From the NCBI GenBank assembly GCA_020850225.1, contig JADZFD010000018.1, positions 1 to 58,251 on the forward strand: 58,251 bases of DNA, in the 5' to 3' direction. The notes under the pieces were generated by a model. The model did no database searches. It saw nothing but the letters and a program-made list of their open reading frames with translations, and had not been told where the DNA came from. Each line of letters starts with the position of its first letter. Within the stretch, counting starts at the first letter, position 1. A program made the translations under genes and the position numbers. Below are positions 16,955 through 25,780 of the stretch, piece by piece. The stretch comes from Saprospiraceae bacterium (GTDB lineage: Bacteria; Bacteroidota; Bacteroidia; Chitinophagales; Saprospiraceae).

Positions 16955-17335
16955 TTAAACTATTTTTGATAATTGAGACATAGAGTATGCTGCAATAGCC
17001 ATAACCAAATCCCGTACAGCAACGTCAACAAAAATGAACCCTGCGAGTAAGGATAAAGCAATGGATGTTAACCAGGCTGCTACTATCAAACCGCCGATTT
17101 CTGGCTTTTTAAGGACAATCAATCCCGCTATTATCTCTATAACGCCAACAATCATCATAAAAGTTGCACCGGAAAATGGTAAAATTTCGGATAGTGTCGG
17201 GTTAATATAGGCTGTCCAGTCTGTCAGCAAATTTAGAAACTTATCTGCACCAGCTACTATGGGAACTACAACAAAGGTGTATTTTAATAAATTGAAGACC
17301 TGAATTAATGTTTTCTGTGATGTGCTTGTACTCAT
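16955..17335 (-). CDS. Small four-span membrane protein (DoxX-like)
   Basis: 126 residues with about four membrane helices (near 15-30, 55-75, 80-100 and 105-120). The pattern KYTFVVVPIVAGADKF, IEIIAGLIVL and the overall size are DoxX/SURF4-like, though the match is weak and I do not claim a function. The ECF sigma gene begins 10 bases downstream, indicating cotranscription. Confidence 0.65.
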   Translation of the reverse strand: MSTSTSQKTLIQVFNLLKYTFVVVPIVAGADKFLNLLTDWTAYINPTLSEILPFSGATFMMIVGVIEIIAGLIVLKKPEIGGLIVAAWLTSIALSLLAGFIFVDVAVRDLVMAIAAYSMSQLSKIV

Positions 17336-17493
17336 GATTTTTATAATTTTTAAAGTGGTTAATATATAAGGTTAGAGTACACGACAGTCAGAGAGGTTAC
17401 AAAATTTATCAGTTAATTGATAAAGTAGCTTCGAATTATAAGTGTTTTTCAACGGAAAGTTTATGAATTGAACGGAGTATAAAAGCTTTACAA

Positions 17494-17530
17494 ATAAAAA
17501 AAGCCACCTGATACATCAGATGGCCTTTTT
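17494..17530 (-). terminator. Intrinsic terminator after the yceI-like gene
   Basis: Minus strand: nine-base-pair stem with one G-U pair (17516-17524 with 17503-17511), loop of four, then about nine U (17494-17502). Confidence 0.8.
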
Positions 17531-17541
17531 TATTTACAGGA

Positions 17542-18066
17542 CTAAACTTGTTTTATAAACTGGAGTTCAGCATTAATCCGTACTTCTTCACTTACCAGAA
17601 ACCCTCCTGTTTCAAGTGTTGCATTCCAGTTAAGACCAAAATCCGTTCTGTTGATTTTACCATCCAAAGAGAAACCTGCTTTGATATTTCCATACGGATC
17701 TTTATTGGTTCCGTGATATTCAGCATTCATACTTACTGTTTTAGTTACTCCCTTAATGGTCAATGCCCCCGTTATCTTACCAGTGGAAGCATCATAATCG
17801 TTAGCAGTAAATGTCACTTCCGGAAATTGAGCAGCATCAAAAAAGTCGCCACTTCTCAGGTGGTTATCACGTTGATCGTTGTTTGTATCTATACTGGCTA
17901 CATCAGCATTGAATGAAACTTGAGTGTTTTTTAAATCGTCAGAAGGTGAGTCGATTGATGCATTAAAAACATTGAATTGCCCGGTTACATTGGCAATCAT
18001 CATATGTCTTACTTTAAATTGAATTTCGCTGTGTGCCGGGTCAATTACCCATTTTGTGTTGTTCAT
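17542..18066 (-). CDS. YceI family lipid/isoprenoid-binding protein
   Basis: 174 residues covering the whole YceI beta-barrel: WVIDPAHSEIQFKVRHMMIANVTG split across the first strands, then HLRSGDFFDAAQFPEVTFTA and GFSLDGKINRTDFGLNWN. Members form a lipocalin-like pocket binding long isoprenoid or amphipathic lipids. There is no signal peptide, so this copy is cytoplasmic, unlike E. coli YceI. It has its own terminator and lies upstream of the sigma-factor pair, a grouping that would fit a stress regulon. Confidence 0.9.
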   Translation of the reverse strand: MNNTKWVIDPAHSEIQFKVRHMMIANVTGQFNVFNASIDSPSDDLKNTQVSFNADVASIDTNNDQRDNHLRSGDFFDAAQFPEVTFTANDYDASTGKITGALTIKGVTKTVSMNAEYHGTNKDPYGNIKAGFSLDGKINRTDFGLNWNATLETGGFLVSEEVRINAELQFIKQV

Positions 18067-18319
18067 AATATTGATTTTATTTGTTACAACAAATGTTTTT
18101 TAATTTTGGTTCATTGTATTTGGAGTAGATGATGATATTTAACAAAACAATAAGAAATGAACACAGAGTTGATGATCATTTGAGCGGAATGAAAGAATCG
18201 CATACCATGAATTGGAAATAATTAATGATGATGTAGTGTAATCGGATAAGGAATATTTGAATCTACCCGATTTTTGGAATCAATATTTTAATGCTGCTTC
18301 ATATTCATATAAAATCCAT

Positions 18320-18327
18320 TATCTTTG
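18320..18327 (+). promoter_or_regulatory. Candidate -7 box for the GH3 gene
   Basis: TATCTTTG matches TAnnTTTG; the ATG is 20 bases downstream at 18348. Confidence 0.45.
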
Positions 18328-18347
18328 GGCTGAAAACAGCATGATTT

Positions 18348-19856
18348 ATGAGTTTTAAAACTTATGCTATAAGAAAAGCTGCAGCTATGACAGCCAGATC
18401 AGTAGAAAGGTGGAAATTCAATGCGCATCAGGACCAGGTTAATCTGATGCTGATGCTTACGTATAAAGCTAAAGATACTGTATACGGAAAAGCACATAAT
18501 TTTGCCGGCATAAAAAATTATGATGATTTCAGAAAACAGATTCCGGTATTGGATTACGAAGGTTTACGTCCATATATAGATAGGGTTACTGATGGTATAC
18601 CAGATGTAATCTGGCCAGGAAAACCGAAATATTTTGCTAAAACCTCCGGCACTACAAGTGGCGTTAAGTATATTCCGATAACGCAGGAAAGTATGCCTAA
18701 TCATATTCACTCTGCCAGGACTGCAATGCTGAATTATATACATCAGAAAGGGAATTCGGACATTTTTAAAGGAAAGATGATATTTTTGTCAGGGTCGCCT
18801 GAACTTGAACATAAATGTGGAATTCCAACAGGTAGACTTTCAGGTATCGTGAATCATGAGATTCCGGCCTGGGTCAGAACTAATCAATTGCCCACATATG
18901 CTACCAACTGTATTGAAAACTGGGAAGAAAAATTGGATAGAATAGTAGAAGAAACCCTTCATCAGGATATGCGGCTTATAAGCGGTATCCCGCCATGGGT
19001 TCAGATGTATTACGAACGAATTTTGCAGGTATCAGGAAAACAAACGATTAAAGAGGTGTTTCCTGATTTTAGCTTGTTCATGTATGGCGGTGTTAATTTT
19101 GAACCCTACCGGTCAGGTCTTGAAACATTGGTTGGCGGAGAAGTTGATAGTATAGAAACATACCCTGCATCGGAGGGATTTATTGCATTTCAGGATGACA
19201 TCCATGACAACGGTTTGTTATTGAATACTCGTTCCGGAATATTCTTTGAATTTGTACCGGTAGAACAGATTGGTCAGGCACATCCGGACAGATTGTCACT
19301 AAGAGAGGTCGAATTAGATAAAGATTATGCCATTATCATAAATAACAATGCCGGGCTATGGGGTTATAATCTTGGTGATTGTATAAGATTTGTTCATATG
19401 AATCCTTATAAAATTATAGTAAGCGGAAGGGTGAAGCATTATATTTCGGCTTTTGGTGAACACGTCATAGGTAAAGAAGTAGAGGAAGCAATAATGGTAG
19501 CACTGAAAAAGTTTTCCACCGAAGTAACAGAGTTCACAGTTGCTCCTCAGGTGAATCCACCTGATCAGACGCTTCCTTATCATGAATGGTTCGTTGAATT
19601 TGTCAAAAGACCGGACAATGTCGAAACATTGGCATTGGAAATAGATCAGCAAATGCGAAAACAAAATATTTATTATGATGATCTCCGGGCTGGCAATATA
19701 TTACAATCATTGAAAATCTGTGTTTTAAGACCCCATGCTTTCAGGGATTATATGCAGTCTATAGGAAAGCTGGGAGGTCAGAATAAGGTACCCCGGCTGA
19801 GTAATGACCGAAAACTGGCCGATTCTTTACAACATTTTTTACTGGATTTAAAATAA
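18348..19856 (+). CDS. GH3 family acyl-adenylating enzyme
   Basis: 502 residues related to plant GH3 acyl-acid amido synthetases, common in Bacteroidota with unknown substrate. The adenylate-forming P-loop is TSGTTSG at 99-105 (FAKTSGTTSGVKYIP). Further blocks are ETYPASEGFIAFQ around 265 and NLGDCIRFV around 343, the ATP-contact positions of the ANL fold. The C-terminus contains HEWFVEF and GNILQSLKICVLRPHAFRDYM. Predicted to activate a carboxylic acid with ATP and possibly couple it to an amine. The cvpA-like gene follows about 100 bases later. Confidence 0.9.
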   Translation: MSFKTYAIRKAAAMTARSVERWKFNAHQDQVNLMLMLTYKAKDTVYGKAHNFAGIKNYDDFRKQIPVLDYEGLRPYIDRVTDGIPDVIWPGKPKYFAKTSGTTSGVKYIPITQESMPNHIHSARTAMLNYIHQKGNSDIFKGKMIFLSGSPELEHKCGIPTGRLSGIVNHEIPAWVRTNQLPTYATNCIENWEEKLDRIVEETLHQDMRLISGIPPWVQMYYERILQVSGKQTIKEVFPDFSLFMYGGVNFEPYRSGLETLVGGEVDSIETYPASEGFIAFQDDIHDNGLLLNTRSGIFFEFVPVEQIGQAHPDRLSLREVELDKDYAIIINNNAGLWGYNLGDCIRFVHMNPYKIIVSGRVKHYISAFGEHVIGKEVEEAIMVALKKFSTEVTEFTVAPQVNPPDQTLPYHEWFVEFVKRPDNVETLALEIDQQMRKQNIYYDDLRAGNILQSLKICVLRPHAFRDYMQSIGKLGGQNKVPRLSNDRKLADSLQHFLLDLK

Positions 19857-19962
19857 AATCGAATAATATCAGTAAATAAATCGTGAGGAAGACACATTTT
19901 CTATGTCATAGAATCGTTTTAATGAATGGTAATTGATTTTTTAAAAAGTAATTGGATAATTT

Positions 19963-20493
19963 ATGATACTGGATCTTATTGTAGCGATAGTAATAGTTGT
20001 TGGGTTTTACCTTGGGTATTCCAGAGGATTAATCAAAACGGTATTTAACTCATTATCTTTAATAATAGGAATATTAGCAGCGCTCAAGCTGTCACCCGTA
20101 GTGATGGATATTATTCAGTCTGTATTCAGTACTTCTCCTGCTGTTTCGTTTTTATTGGGAGTAGTTGTAACATTTTTAGGTGTGATGTATCTCATCCGGT
20201 ATATCAGTACAAAATTTGAAGACATTCTTAAGGCCGTTAATATTAATTTTATCAATAAGATAGCCGGAGGTACGCTTCAGGCACTTTTTTATGCATACTT
20301 GCTTAGCCTCACTTTATGGATGGTGGATGGTATGAGTTTACTGAAACCGGAAGTCAAACAAGCATCCATAACATATTCATTACTGGAACCATTGCCAGAG
20401 AAAGGAAGAGCTTTCTTTACATCATTAAAGCCCATTTTCAAATCATTTTGGGATAAAACGGTGGAATCAATGGACAGCATTAAAGGAGAATAG
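19963..20493 (+). CDS. CvpA family membrane protein
   Basis: 176 residues with about four membrane helices and the family opening (DLIVAIVIVVGFYLGYSRG, about 3-21), followed by helices at 30-45, 62-80 and 105-120. CvpA relatives are inner-membrane proteins needed for colicin V export in E. coli, with broader envelope roles elsewhere. The C-terminal ~50 residues are soluble. Confidence 0.85.
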   Translation: MILDLIVAIVIVVGFYLGYSRGLIKTVFNSLSLIIGILAALKLSPVVMDIIQSVFSTSPAVSFLLGVVVTFLGVMYLIRYISTKFEDILKAVNINFINKIAGGTLQALFYAYLLSLTLWMVDGMSLLKPEVKQASITYSLLEPLPEKGRAFFTSLKPIFKSFWDKTVESMDSIKGE

Positions 20494-20626
20494 ACTTTAA
20501 GCTGACTACAGATTTTATTAATTTTATAGCTGAATGATTCTATCATATTTCGGGTACTGAGTCCGGATTATAATAATTATTTTAAACTAATATACATCGT
20601 CTTAATGCATTGGGGATGGGTTTTTG

Positions 20627-20634
20627 TACCTTTG
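20627..20634 (+). promoter_or_regulatory. Candidate -7 box for the cysteine synthase-like gene
   Basis: TACCTTTG matches TAnnTTTG; the ATG at 20667 is 32 bases downstream. No attenuator-like leader is present here, unlike at metY. Confidence 0.45.
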
Positions 20635-20666
20635 CAGAATTAATTTTTAAGACGAATTGAATAAAT

Positions 20667-21644
20667 ATGGATTATCGGAATAATATTTTGGAAACAATAG
20701 GCAATACGCCTTTGGTAAAACTTAATAAGGTAGTTGAAGAACTCCCTTGTCTGGTATTGGGTAAGATTGAAACCTTCAATCCCGGACACTCTACAAAGGA
20801 TAGAATGGCACTCAAAATGGTCGAAGATGCTGAGAAATCAGGCCGGTTATTACCCGGAGGGACAATTATTGAGTGTACTTCCGGAAATACCGGAATGGGA
20901 ATAGCTCTGGCTGCAACAGTCAAAGGATATAAGTGTATCTTTACAACCAGTGACAAGCAATCCAAAGAGAAAATGGATGTTTTAAGAGCATTGGGAGCTG
21001 AAGTAATTGTATGCCCCACCAATGTAGAACCTGATGACCCGCAATCGTATTATTCTGTAGCAGAAAAATTAAGTAAGGAAATACCTAACTCCGTATGGCT
21101 CAATCAATATGATAATCTTTCTAACAGACTGGGACACTACGAATCCACGGGACCCGAAATCTGGAAACAAACAGAGGGGAAAATTACACATTTTGTGGTT
21201 GGAGTAGGAACAGGAGGTACCATTTCAGGAGTAGGAAAATATCTGAAAGAGCAAAATCCAAACATAAAAATATGGGGTATTGATACTTATGGCTCCGTAT
21301 TCAAGAAATATCATGAAACAGGTATCTTTGATAAAAATGAAATTTATTCATATATCACTGAAGGCATCGGTGAAGATATATTACCTAAAAATGTAGATTT
21401 CAGTTTGATTGATCATTTTGAGAAGGTAACGGATAAGGACGGTGCATTGGCTGCCAGAAGATTGGCGAGAGAAGAGGGATTGCTACTTGGATATAGTGCA
21501 GGATCCGCATTGGCAGGATTATTACAGATGAAAGATCAGTTGACTGCTGACGATGTTGTTGTTATACTCTTTCACGATCATGGTAGCCGATATATAGCTA
21601 AACTGTATAATGATGACTGGATGCGACAACAGGGATTTATGTAG
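20667..21644 (+). CDS. PLP-dependent cysteine synthase / cystathionine beta-synthase family enzyme
   Basis: Fold-type II PLP enzyme. Lys44 in GHSTKDRMALK is the Schiff-base lysine, TSGNTG (71-76) is the substrate loop, and GTGGT (181-185) binds the PLP phosphate. The C-terminal block HDHGSRYIAKLYNDDWM resembles cystathionine beta-synthases more than CysK, and GHS replaces the usual GGS before the lysine. It lacks the C-terminal CBS regulatory pair (325 aa). It may make cysteine from an activated serine or cystathionine from serine and homocysteine; sequence does not settle which. A terminator follows. Confidence 0.88.
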   Translation: MDYRNNILETIGNTPLVKLNKVVEELPCLVLGKIETFNPGHSTKDRMALKMVEDAEKSGRLLPGGTIIECTSGNTGMGIALAATVKGYKCIFTTSDKQSKEKMDVLRALGAEVIVCPTNVEPDDPQSYYSVAEKLSKEIPNSVWLNQYDNLSNRLGHYESTGPEIWKQTEGKITHFVVGVGTGGTISGVGKYLKEQNPNIKIWGIDTYGSVFKKYHETGIFDKNEIYSYITEGIGEDILPKNVDFSLIDHFEKVTDKDGALAARRLAREEGLLLGYSAGSALAGLLQMKDQLTADDVVVILFHDHGSRYIAKLYNDDWMRQQGFM

Positions 21645-21667
21645 TCACAGGCATTGGAATGTAATAA

Positions 21668-21706
21668 AAAAAAGCCATTCGCTGTTTTCACAGGAATGGC
21701 TTTTTT
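21668..21706. terminator. Bidirectional terminator between convergent genes
   Basis: GCCATTC (21674-21680) pairs with GAATGGC (21694-21700), flanked by A and T runs on both sides. It serves both the plus gene ending at 21644 and the minus gene ending at 21744. Confidence 0.8.
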
Positions 21707-21743
21707 ATTACAATTGTTTATGGATTTATATTCGTAAGGGGTA

Positions 21744-22286
21744 TTATTTGACTTTTATCTTTTTAGTGCCTACTATATGCAGCAGGCCATCTTTGATTTC
21801 TTTGAGTTCTATGACATACTTGCCGGGTTGTTCATATACATAGAATAGATCTGTTCTTGTAACGATCAATCGGACACCATCACCCATTTCCATTACATAT
21901 CGGGAAGACTTCTCATCCTTCAAAAACTGAATGTTTACTTTTTCGCCTGCAACAATTTTTTTATCCATAGCTATGTATTCGTCAAATGCATTTGAAGGAG
22001 CCTCTTCTTCACTTGCGATCATAGATGTAATTGAAGATAGCATAGGACTATTATTACTTTCCGGGATAGAAGCATTTCCATTGGAAAAAATAAGTTTCTG
22101 ACCAAAAAGATAGATAGAACCTATTAAGCCGGTTAAAACGAGTAAACTTAATAAAAAGGGCTCTATATGCACTTTAAAAATATGCGATGCCTTATGCGAT
22201 TTCTTCTTAAGGCGAATAGAAGGGTAAAATTCTGCATTCATATAATCGGGTTTGGGTTTAAAATAATCGGTTAACCAATCAGACAA
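21744..22286 (-). CDS. Single-span membrane protein with extracytoplasmic beta domain, function unknown
   Basis: 180 residues. About 42 basic cytoplasmic residues precede one membrane helix (about 43-65, FLLSLLVLTGLIGSIYLFG). A Ser/Glu-rich linker follows, then a C-terminal beta-rich domain (about 108-180) ending YVYEQPGKYVIELKEI and VGTKKIKVK, which resembles a PKD/Ig-like strand pattern. I do not recognise the family. A type II membrane orientation is inferred from the charge distribution. Confidence 0.7.
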   Translation of the reverse strand: MSDWLTDYFKPKPDYMNAEFYPSIRLKKKSHKASHIFKVHIEPFLLSLLVLTGLIGSIYLFGQKLIFSNGNASIPESNNSPMLSSITSMIASEEEAPSNAFDEYIAMDKKIVAGEKVNIQFLKDEKSSRYVMEMGDGVRLIVTRTDLFYVYEQPGKYVIELKEIKDGLLHIVGTKKIKVK

Positions 22287-22510
22287 TCTTTATTGCACAA
22301 TTGGAAGTGTAAAGGTATGACAAATTAATGAAATAAAAAATATAAAAATCAATTTATATGTATTTTGTATTATACATAAGTTACTAATTCTGAAGTATTG
22401 ATAATTATATTTATGTTACAATTTGATAATATGAATGTTATATAAAGGAATTTAACATATTAAAACAATAAAAATGTGAAATATTTTAATAGCACACTGA
22501 AATTGCTTCA

Positions 22511-23257
22511 CTATCGCTTCCATAAGGAGCAAATGATACCGGTTGCAACAGATACATTCAGTGATTCAGCCTGCTTAGTAGCTGCACCAGGAATACTGAT
22601 CTTATGTTGAATATGCTGAATATTGTCCTGAGAGATACCATTTCCTTCATTTCCCATTATCAGAATTGAATTAGATGGAATGGCAAATTCGTGAATGGAA
22701 ACCCCATCCATAAAAGCACCTGTTACAGGCATTTTATAAGGAATGAGATCAGAAAGCAGAGCAGTTATAAGATGGATATTTACCATACTGCCCATAGTTG
22801 ACTGAACCACTTTAGGGTTAAAAAAATCAGCCGAATTTGGAGAACGTACAACAGCATCTATTCCAAACCAGTCTGCAATACGGATGATTGTACCCACATT
22901 TCCAGGGTCCTGTACATCGTCGAGGTAGATGACTGACATATCCGATGATGCAAGTAACTTGTGTGTATCTTCTGCTTTTTGTACGACCATCAACATGTCT
23001 GCAGATGTTTTGAGAGCAGACAACTGGTCCATTTCCTTTGTAGAAATCAATTCATAGGTATGTCTGGTTTTTTCTATGATAGCGCCGTATTTATTGTACC
23101 CTTCTTCAGTTAAATATATTTCTTCTATTTTAAATTTATTCTTTTTTATGAATTCAGTACATACTTTTCCACCTTCAACTATGAATTTATTATAAATTTG
23201 CCTGAATTTTTGTAAATGCAGAGAGCGGACTACTTTAATATGGGCTTTTGAGATCAA
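22511..23257 (-). CDS. TrmH/SpoU family RNA 2'-O-methyltransferase
   Basis: SAM-dependent ribose methyltransferase of the knotted SPOUT class, acting on tRNA or rRNA. An N-terminal substrate-binding part (about 1-95) is followed by the SpoU domain: YLDDVQDPGNVGTIIRIADWFG (motif 1, split), SILIMGNEGNGIS (motif 2) and IPGAATKQAESLNVSVA (motif 3). The start is an unusual TTG at 23257; no ATG exists near it and LISKAHIKVVRSLHLQKF is where the family begins. It is divergent from the BamA/TamA-like gene with a gap of only 23 bases. Confidence 0.88.
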   Translation of the reverse strand: MISKAHIKVVRSLHLQKFRQIYNKFIVEGGKVCTEFIKKNKFKIEEIYLTEEGYNKYGAIIEKTRHTYELISTKEMDQLSALKTSADMLMVVQKAEDTHKLLASSDMSVIYLDDVQDPGNVGTIIRIADWFGIDAVVRSPNSADFFNPKVVQSTMGSMVNIHLITALLSDLIPYKMPVTGAFMDGVSIHEFAIPSNSILIMGNEGNGISQDNIQHIQHKISIPGAATKQAESLNVSVATGIICSLWKR

Positions 23258-23280
23258 TTGGAACTGTTTTAATAGTTAAT

Positions 23281-25680
23281 ATGAATAATAATAGGAATAG
23301 AATACCATGGATAATTGCAGTTTTGTGCGGATTCCTGTTGCTAACATCCTGCAATAGTTCACGGTTCCTTCCATCAGAAGAATCGCTTATTGAAAATACA
23401 AAGATAATATTTAAATCCAAAAACAAAGTAAAGGACGAATCTAAACTTAGGGAAGAACTGCTTACATTTATTACAGTTGAGCCAAATCACAAGTTACTGT
23501 TTGTAATCCCAAAGGAATATCTGTACATGGCTAATGCTGACACACTTCAGCAGAAATGGTATAATAAGGCAATGCGGAGTTTCGGTGAACCACCATCCGT
23601 TTATAATGAAGGTGAAGCCAGAAATATTGCAAAAAACATGGAAAATTACCTTAAATTTAAAAAGGGATATTATGAGGCAGTTGTGGATTTTATTGTTGAT
23701 GAAAATCAGTATGGATGGACGACATCTTCCCATAGTGAAGTATGGAATACATCAGTTATAAAATTTATAGTGTCAACTGGTAGCAGGTATACCATCAAAA
23801 GCTTAACATACGAATCAAGTGATACTTCTATCCTGAAGTTTATTAAAGATAGGCAGAATGATGCTTTGATCAAACCAGGAGACTTTGTCGATTACAATAC
23901 ATTGGAATTTGAGAAAAGCAGGCTTACACTTGAATTGCAAAATAACGGATACATAAATTTTTCAAACAATTATTTTGAAATTTTAGGAGACAGTAATAAA
24001 TTAAAAAAAGAAATTGATCTGTTTTTTGAAATTCGCGAACCGGCACCCAATACACCACATCACAGGTACAGAGCGGGAGATATCCATGTATTTACAGACT
24101 ATTTTAATGACCAGAGACTACAAGATATGACTCAGGATACTTTAGATAATAAGGTATTTTTTAAACAGTCCGAAAACTTCATAGTTAATAAAAGAATTCT
24201 TAATAAATCCATATATCTGAAGTCCGGAAAACTACTGAGTAGGGAAGACCGGCAAAAAACATTTCGAAAGTTGAATGGATTAGGGTCTTACAGATTTATC
24301 ACTATCAATGCAATACCTGATAAACAAGAGGATTCGCTGATGCATTTTGATATTTTATTGTCACCTTTTACTAAGAAATGGACTTGGGACGGTGGTATGC
24401 AGGGATATTTCAGTACCCTGGGTGCTTCCAGATTATTCGGAATATCATTGTCCTCTCAGTTTATGAACAGAAATCTGTTCGGCGGTTCTGAAAAATATAC
24501 ACTTAGGGCTGAAGTTGGAACTGAGTTGGGATATAAAAGTGGAACAGGGTTGATACAGCGTGCCAATAATTTGAATATTCAGAACAATTTGAGTTTCCCT
24601 TCCTTTCAGGACTTTATGGGTCTCGGCAAGCTGGTTAATAAGTTGGGAATCATTAAAGACAGATTTTTCAATGATTTTCAGGATGGGTGTAGTACAAATA
24701 TAGCTTTAGGATATAATTCTAATAATATCATCGATTTATATGCGTTGAGCTCTTTTAATGCTTCATTTGGTTTTGACTATACCTCACCCCGCAATAACAG
24801 ATATATATTCAGACCCTTAGGCTTTAACCTTGATCTGTACAATATAGCTGATACAGCCAGATTTATCAACAATCCGTTGGTATTGTTGTCATTCAGGGAC
24901 AATTTGGGTACAGGTTTTTTATTTAGGGATCTTACCTATATATATAACAGCAACAAACTGCCCGGAGGTAATTCATTTTTAATTATTAATAACCTTGAAT
25001 TATCGGGCTGGGAAGTACATATGACGAATTGGCTGTATAATAAAGCCTTTAACAGGACTGATACATGGAGTCTCGGTAATAAATCCTTTGCCAAATATGC
25101 AAGATATGAACTGGATGCGAGATATAATAAAGAGTTTTCAAAAACTGAAAGTTTTGCAGCACGCCTGAATATTGCCGGTATTGTGGGTTTTGGGGAGAAC
25201 AAAGCTGTTCCTTTTGTTCGTCAGTTTGGAGTAGGTGGCCCTAATAGCTTACGGGCATGGAATATCAAGGAACCCGGTCCGGGCGGCTTCAGGGATAATT
25301 TGGATAAACTTGTGGTACCTCCGACAATACATACCAATCAGGGAGATCTGAAACTGGAGGTTAATGCCGAGTACAGATTTAAAATGTTCTATTTTGTAGA
25401 TGGAGCTCTTTTTTTGGATGCCGGCAATGTATGGTTGCTCAATAAGGATAAGGATAGACCGGGAGCTGAGATTTCAGGCAATTTCCTGAATCAGATGGCA
25501 ATAGGCGCTGGATATGGCATCAGATTTAACTTTAATTTCTTTATCATCAGATTTGATTTTGGTTATAAATTGCGCAATCCGTATAGGGACGAATTTACAG
25601 GCAGGCATTGGTACACATTCAAAGAAATCCGGCAACAGAGACTTGGAAATGTTCAGGTAGCTGTCAATTATCCTTTCTAA
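23281..25680 (+). CDS. BamA/TamA-like outer membrane protein (POTRA plus surface-antigen barrel), lipoprotein-type N-terminus
   Basis: I start at the ATG at 23281 (799 aa); a longer frame from 23248 would overlap the divergent gene. A hydrophobic segment ends in LLTSCNSSRFLPSEE, a lipobox-like site. POTRA-type repeats follow (about 30-330, including SGSRYTIKSLTYE and RAGDIHVFTDYF), then a C-terminal 16-strand-type surface-antigen barrel (about 370-799) with the conserved RQFGVGGPNSLRAW block and a final aromatic strand ending NYPF. This matches the TamA-like proteins of Bacteroidota, thought to insert outer-membrane proteins or lipids. A tandem partner is not present. Confidence 0.87.
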   Translation: MNNNRNRIPWIIAVLCGFLLLTSCNSSRFLPSEESLIENTKIIFKSKNKVKDESKLREELLTFITVEPNHKLLFVIPKEYLYMANADTLQQKWYNKAMRSFGEPPSVYNEGEARNIAKNMENYLKFKKGYYEAVVDFIVDENQYGWTTSSHSEVWNTSVIKFIVSTGSRYTIKSLTYESSDTSILKFIKDRQNDALIKPGDFVDYNTLEFEKSRLTLELQNNGYINFSNNYFEILGDSNKLKKEIDLFFEIREPAPNTPHHRYRAGDIHVFTDYFNDQRLQDMTQDTLDNKVFFKQSENFIVNKRILNKSIYLKSGKLLSREDRQKTFRKLNGLGSYRFITINAIPDKQEDSLMHFDILLSPFTKKWTWDGGMQGYFSTLGASRLFGISLSSQFMNRNLFGGSEKYTLRAEVGTELGYKSGTGLIQRANNLNIQNNLSFPSFQDFMGLGKLVNKLGIIKDRFFNDFQDGCSTNIALGYNSNNIIDLYALSSFNASFGFDYTSPRNNRYIFRPLGFNLDLYNIADTARFINNPLVLLSFRDNLGTGFLFRDLTYIYNSNKLPGGNSFLIINNLELSGWEVHMTNWLYNKAFNRTDTWSLGNKSFAKYARYELDARYNKEFSKTESFAARLNIAGIVGFGENKAVPFVRQFGVGGPNSLRAWNIKEPGPGGFRDNLDKLVVPPTIHTNQGDLKLEVNAEYRFKMFYFVDGALFLDAGNVWLLNKDKDRPGAEISGNFLNQMAIGAGYGIRFNFNFFIIRFDFGYKLRNPYRDEFTGRHWYTFKEIRQQRLGNVQVAVNYPF

Positions 25681-25780
25681 TCTGACAATTATGCGATTCG
25701 TTCCGTCAAAAAAATCATTGAGATACAAACTTATTGCAGATTAATCTTGTTTTAAGAAATAAAAAATAATTTATATAAAA

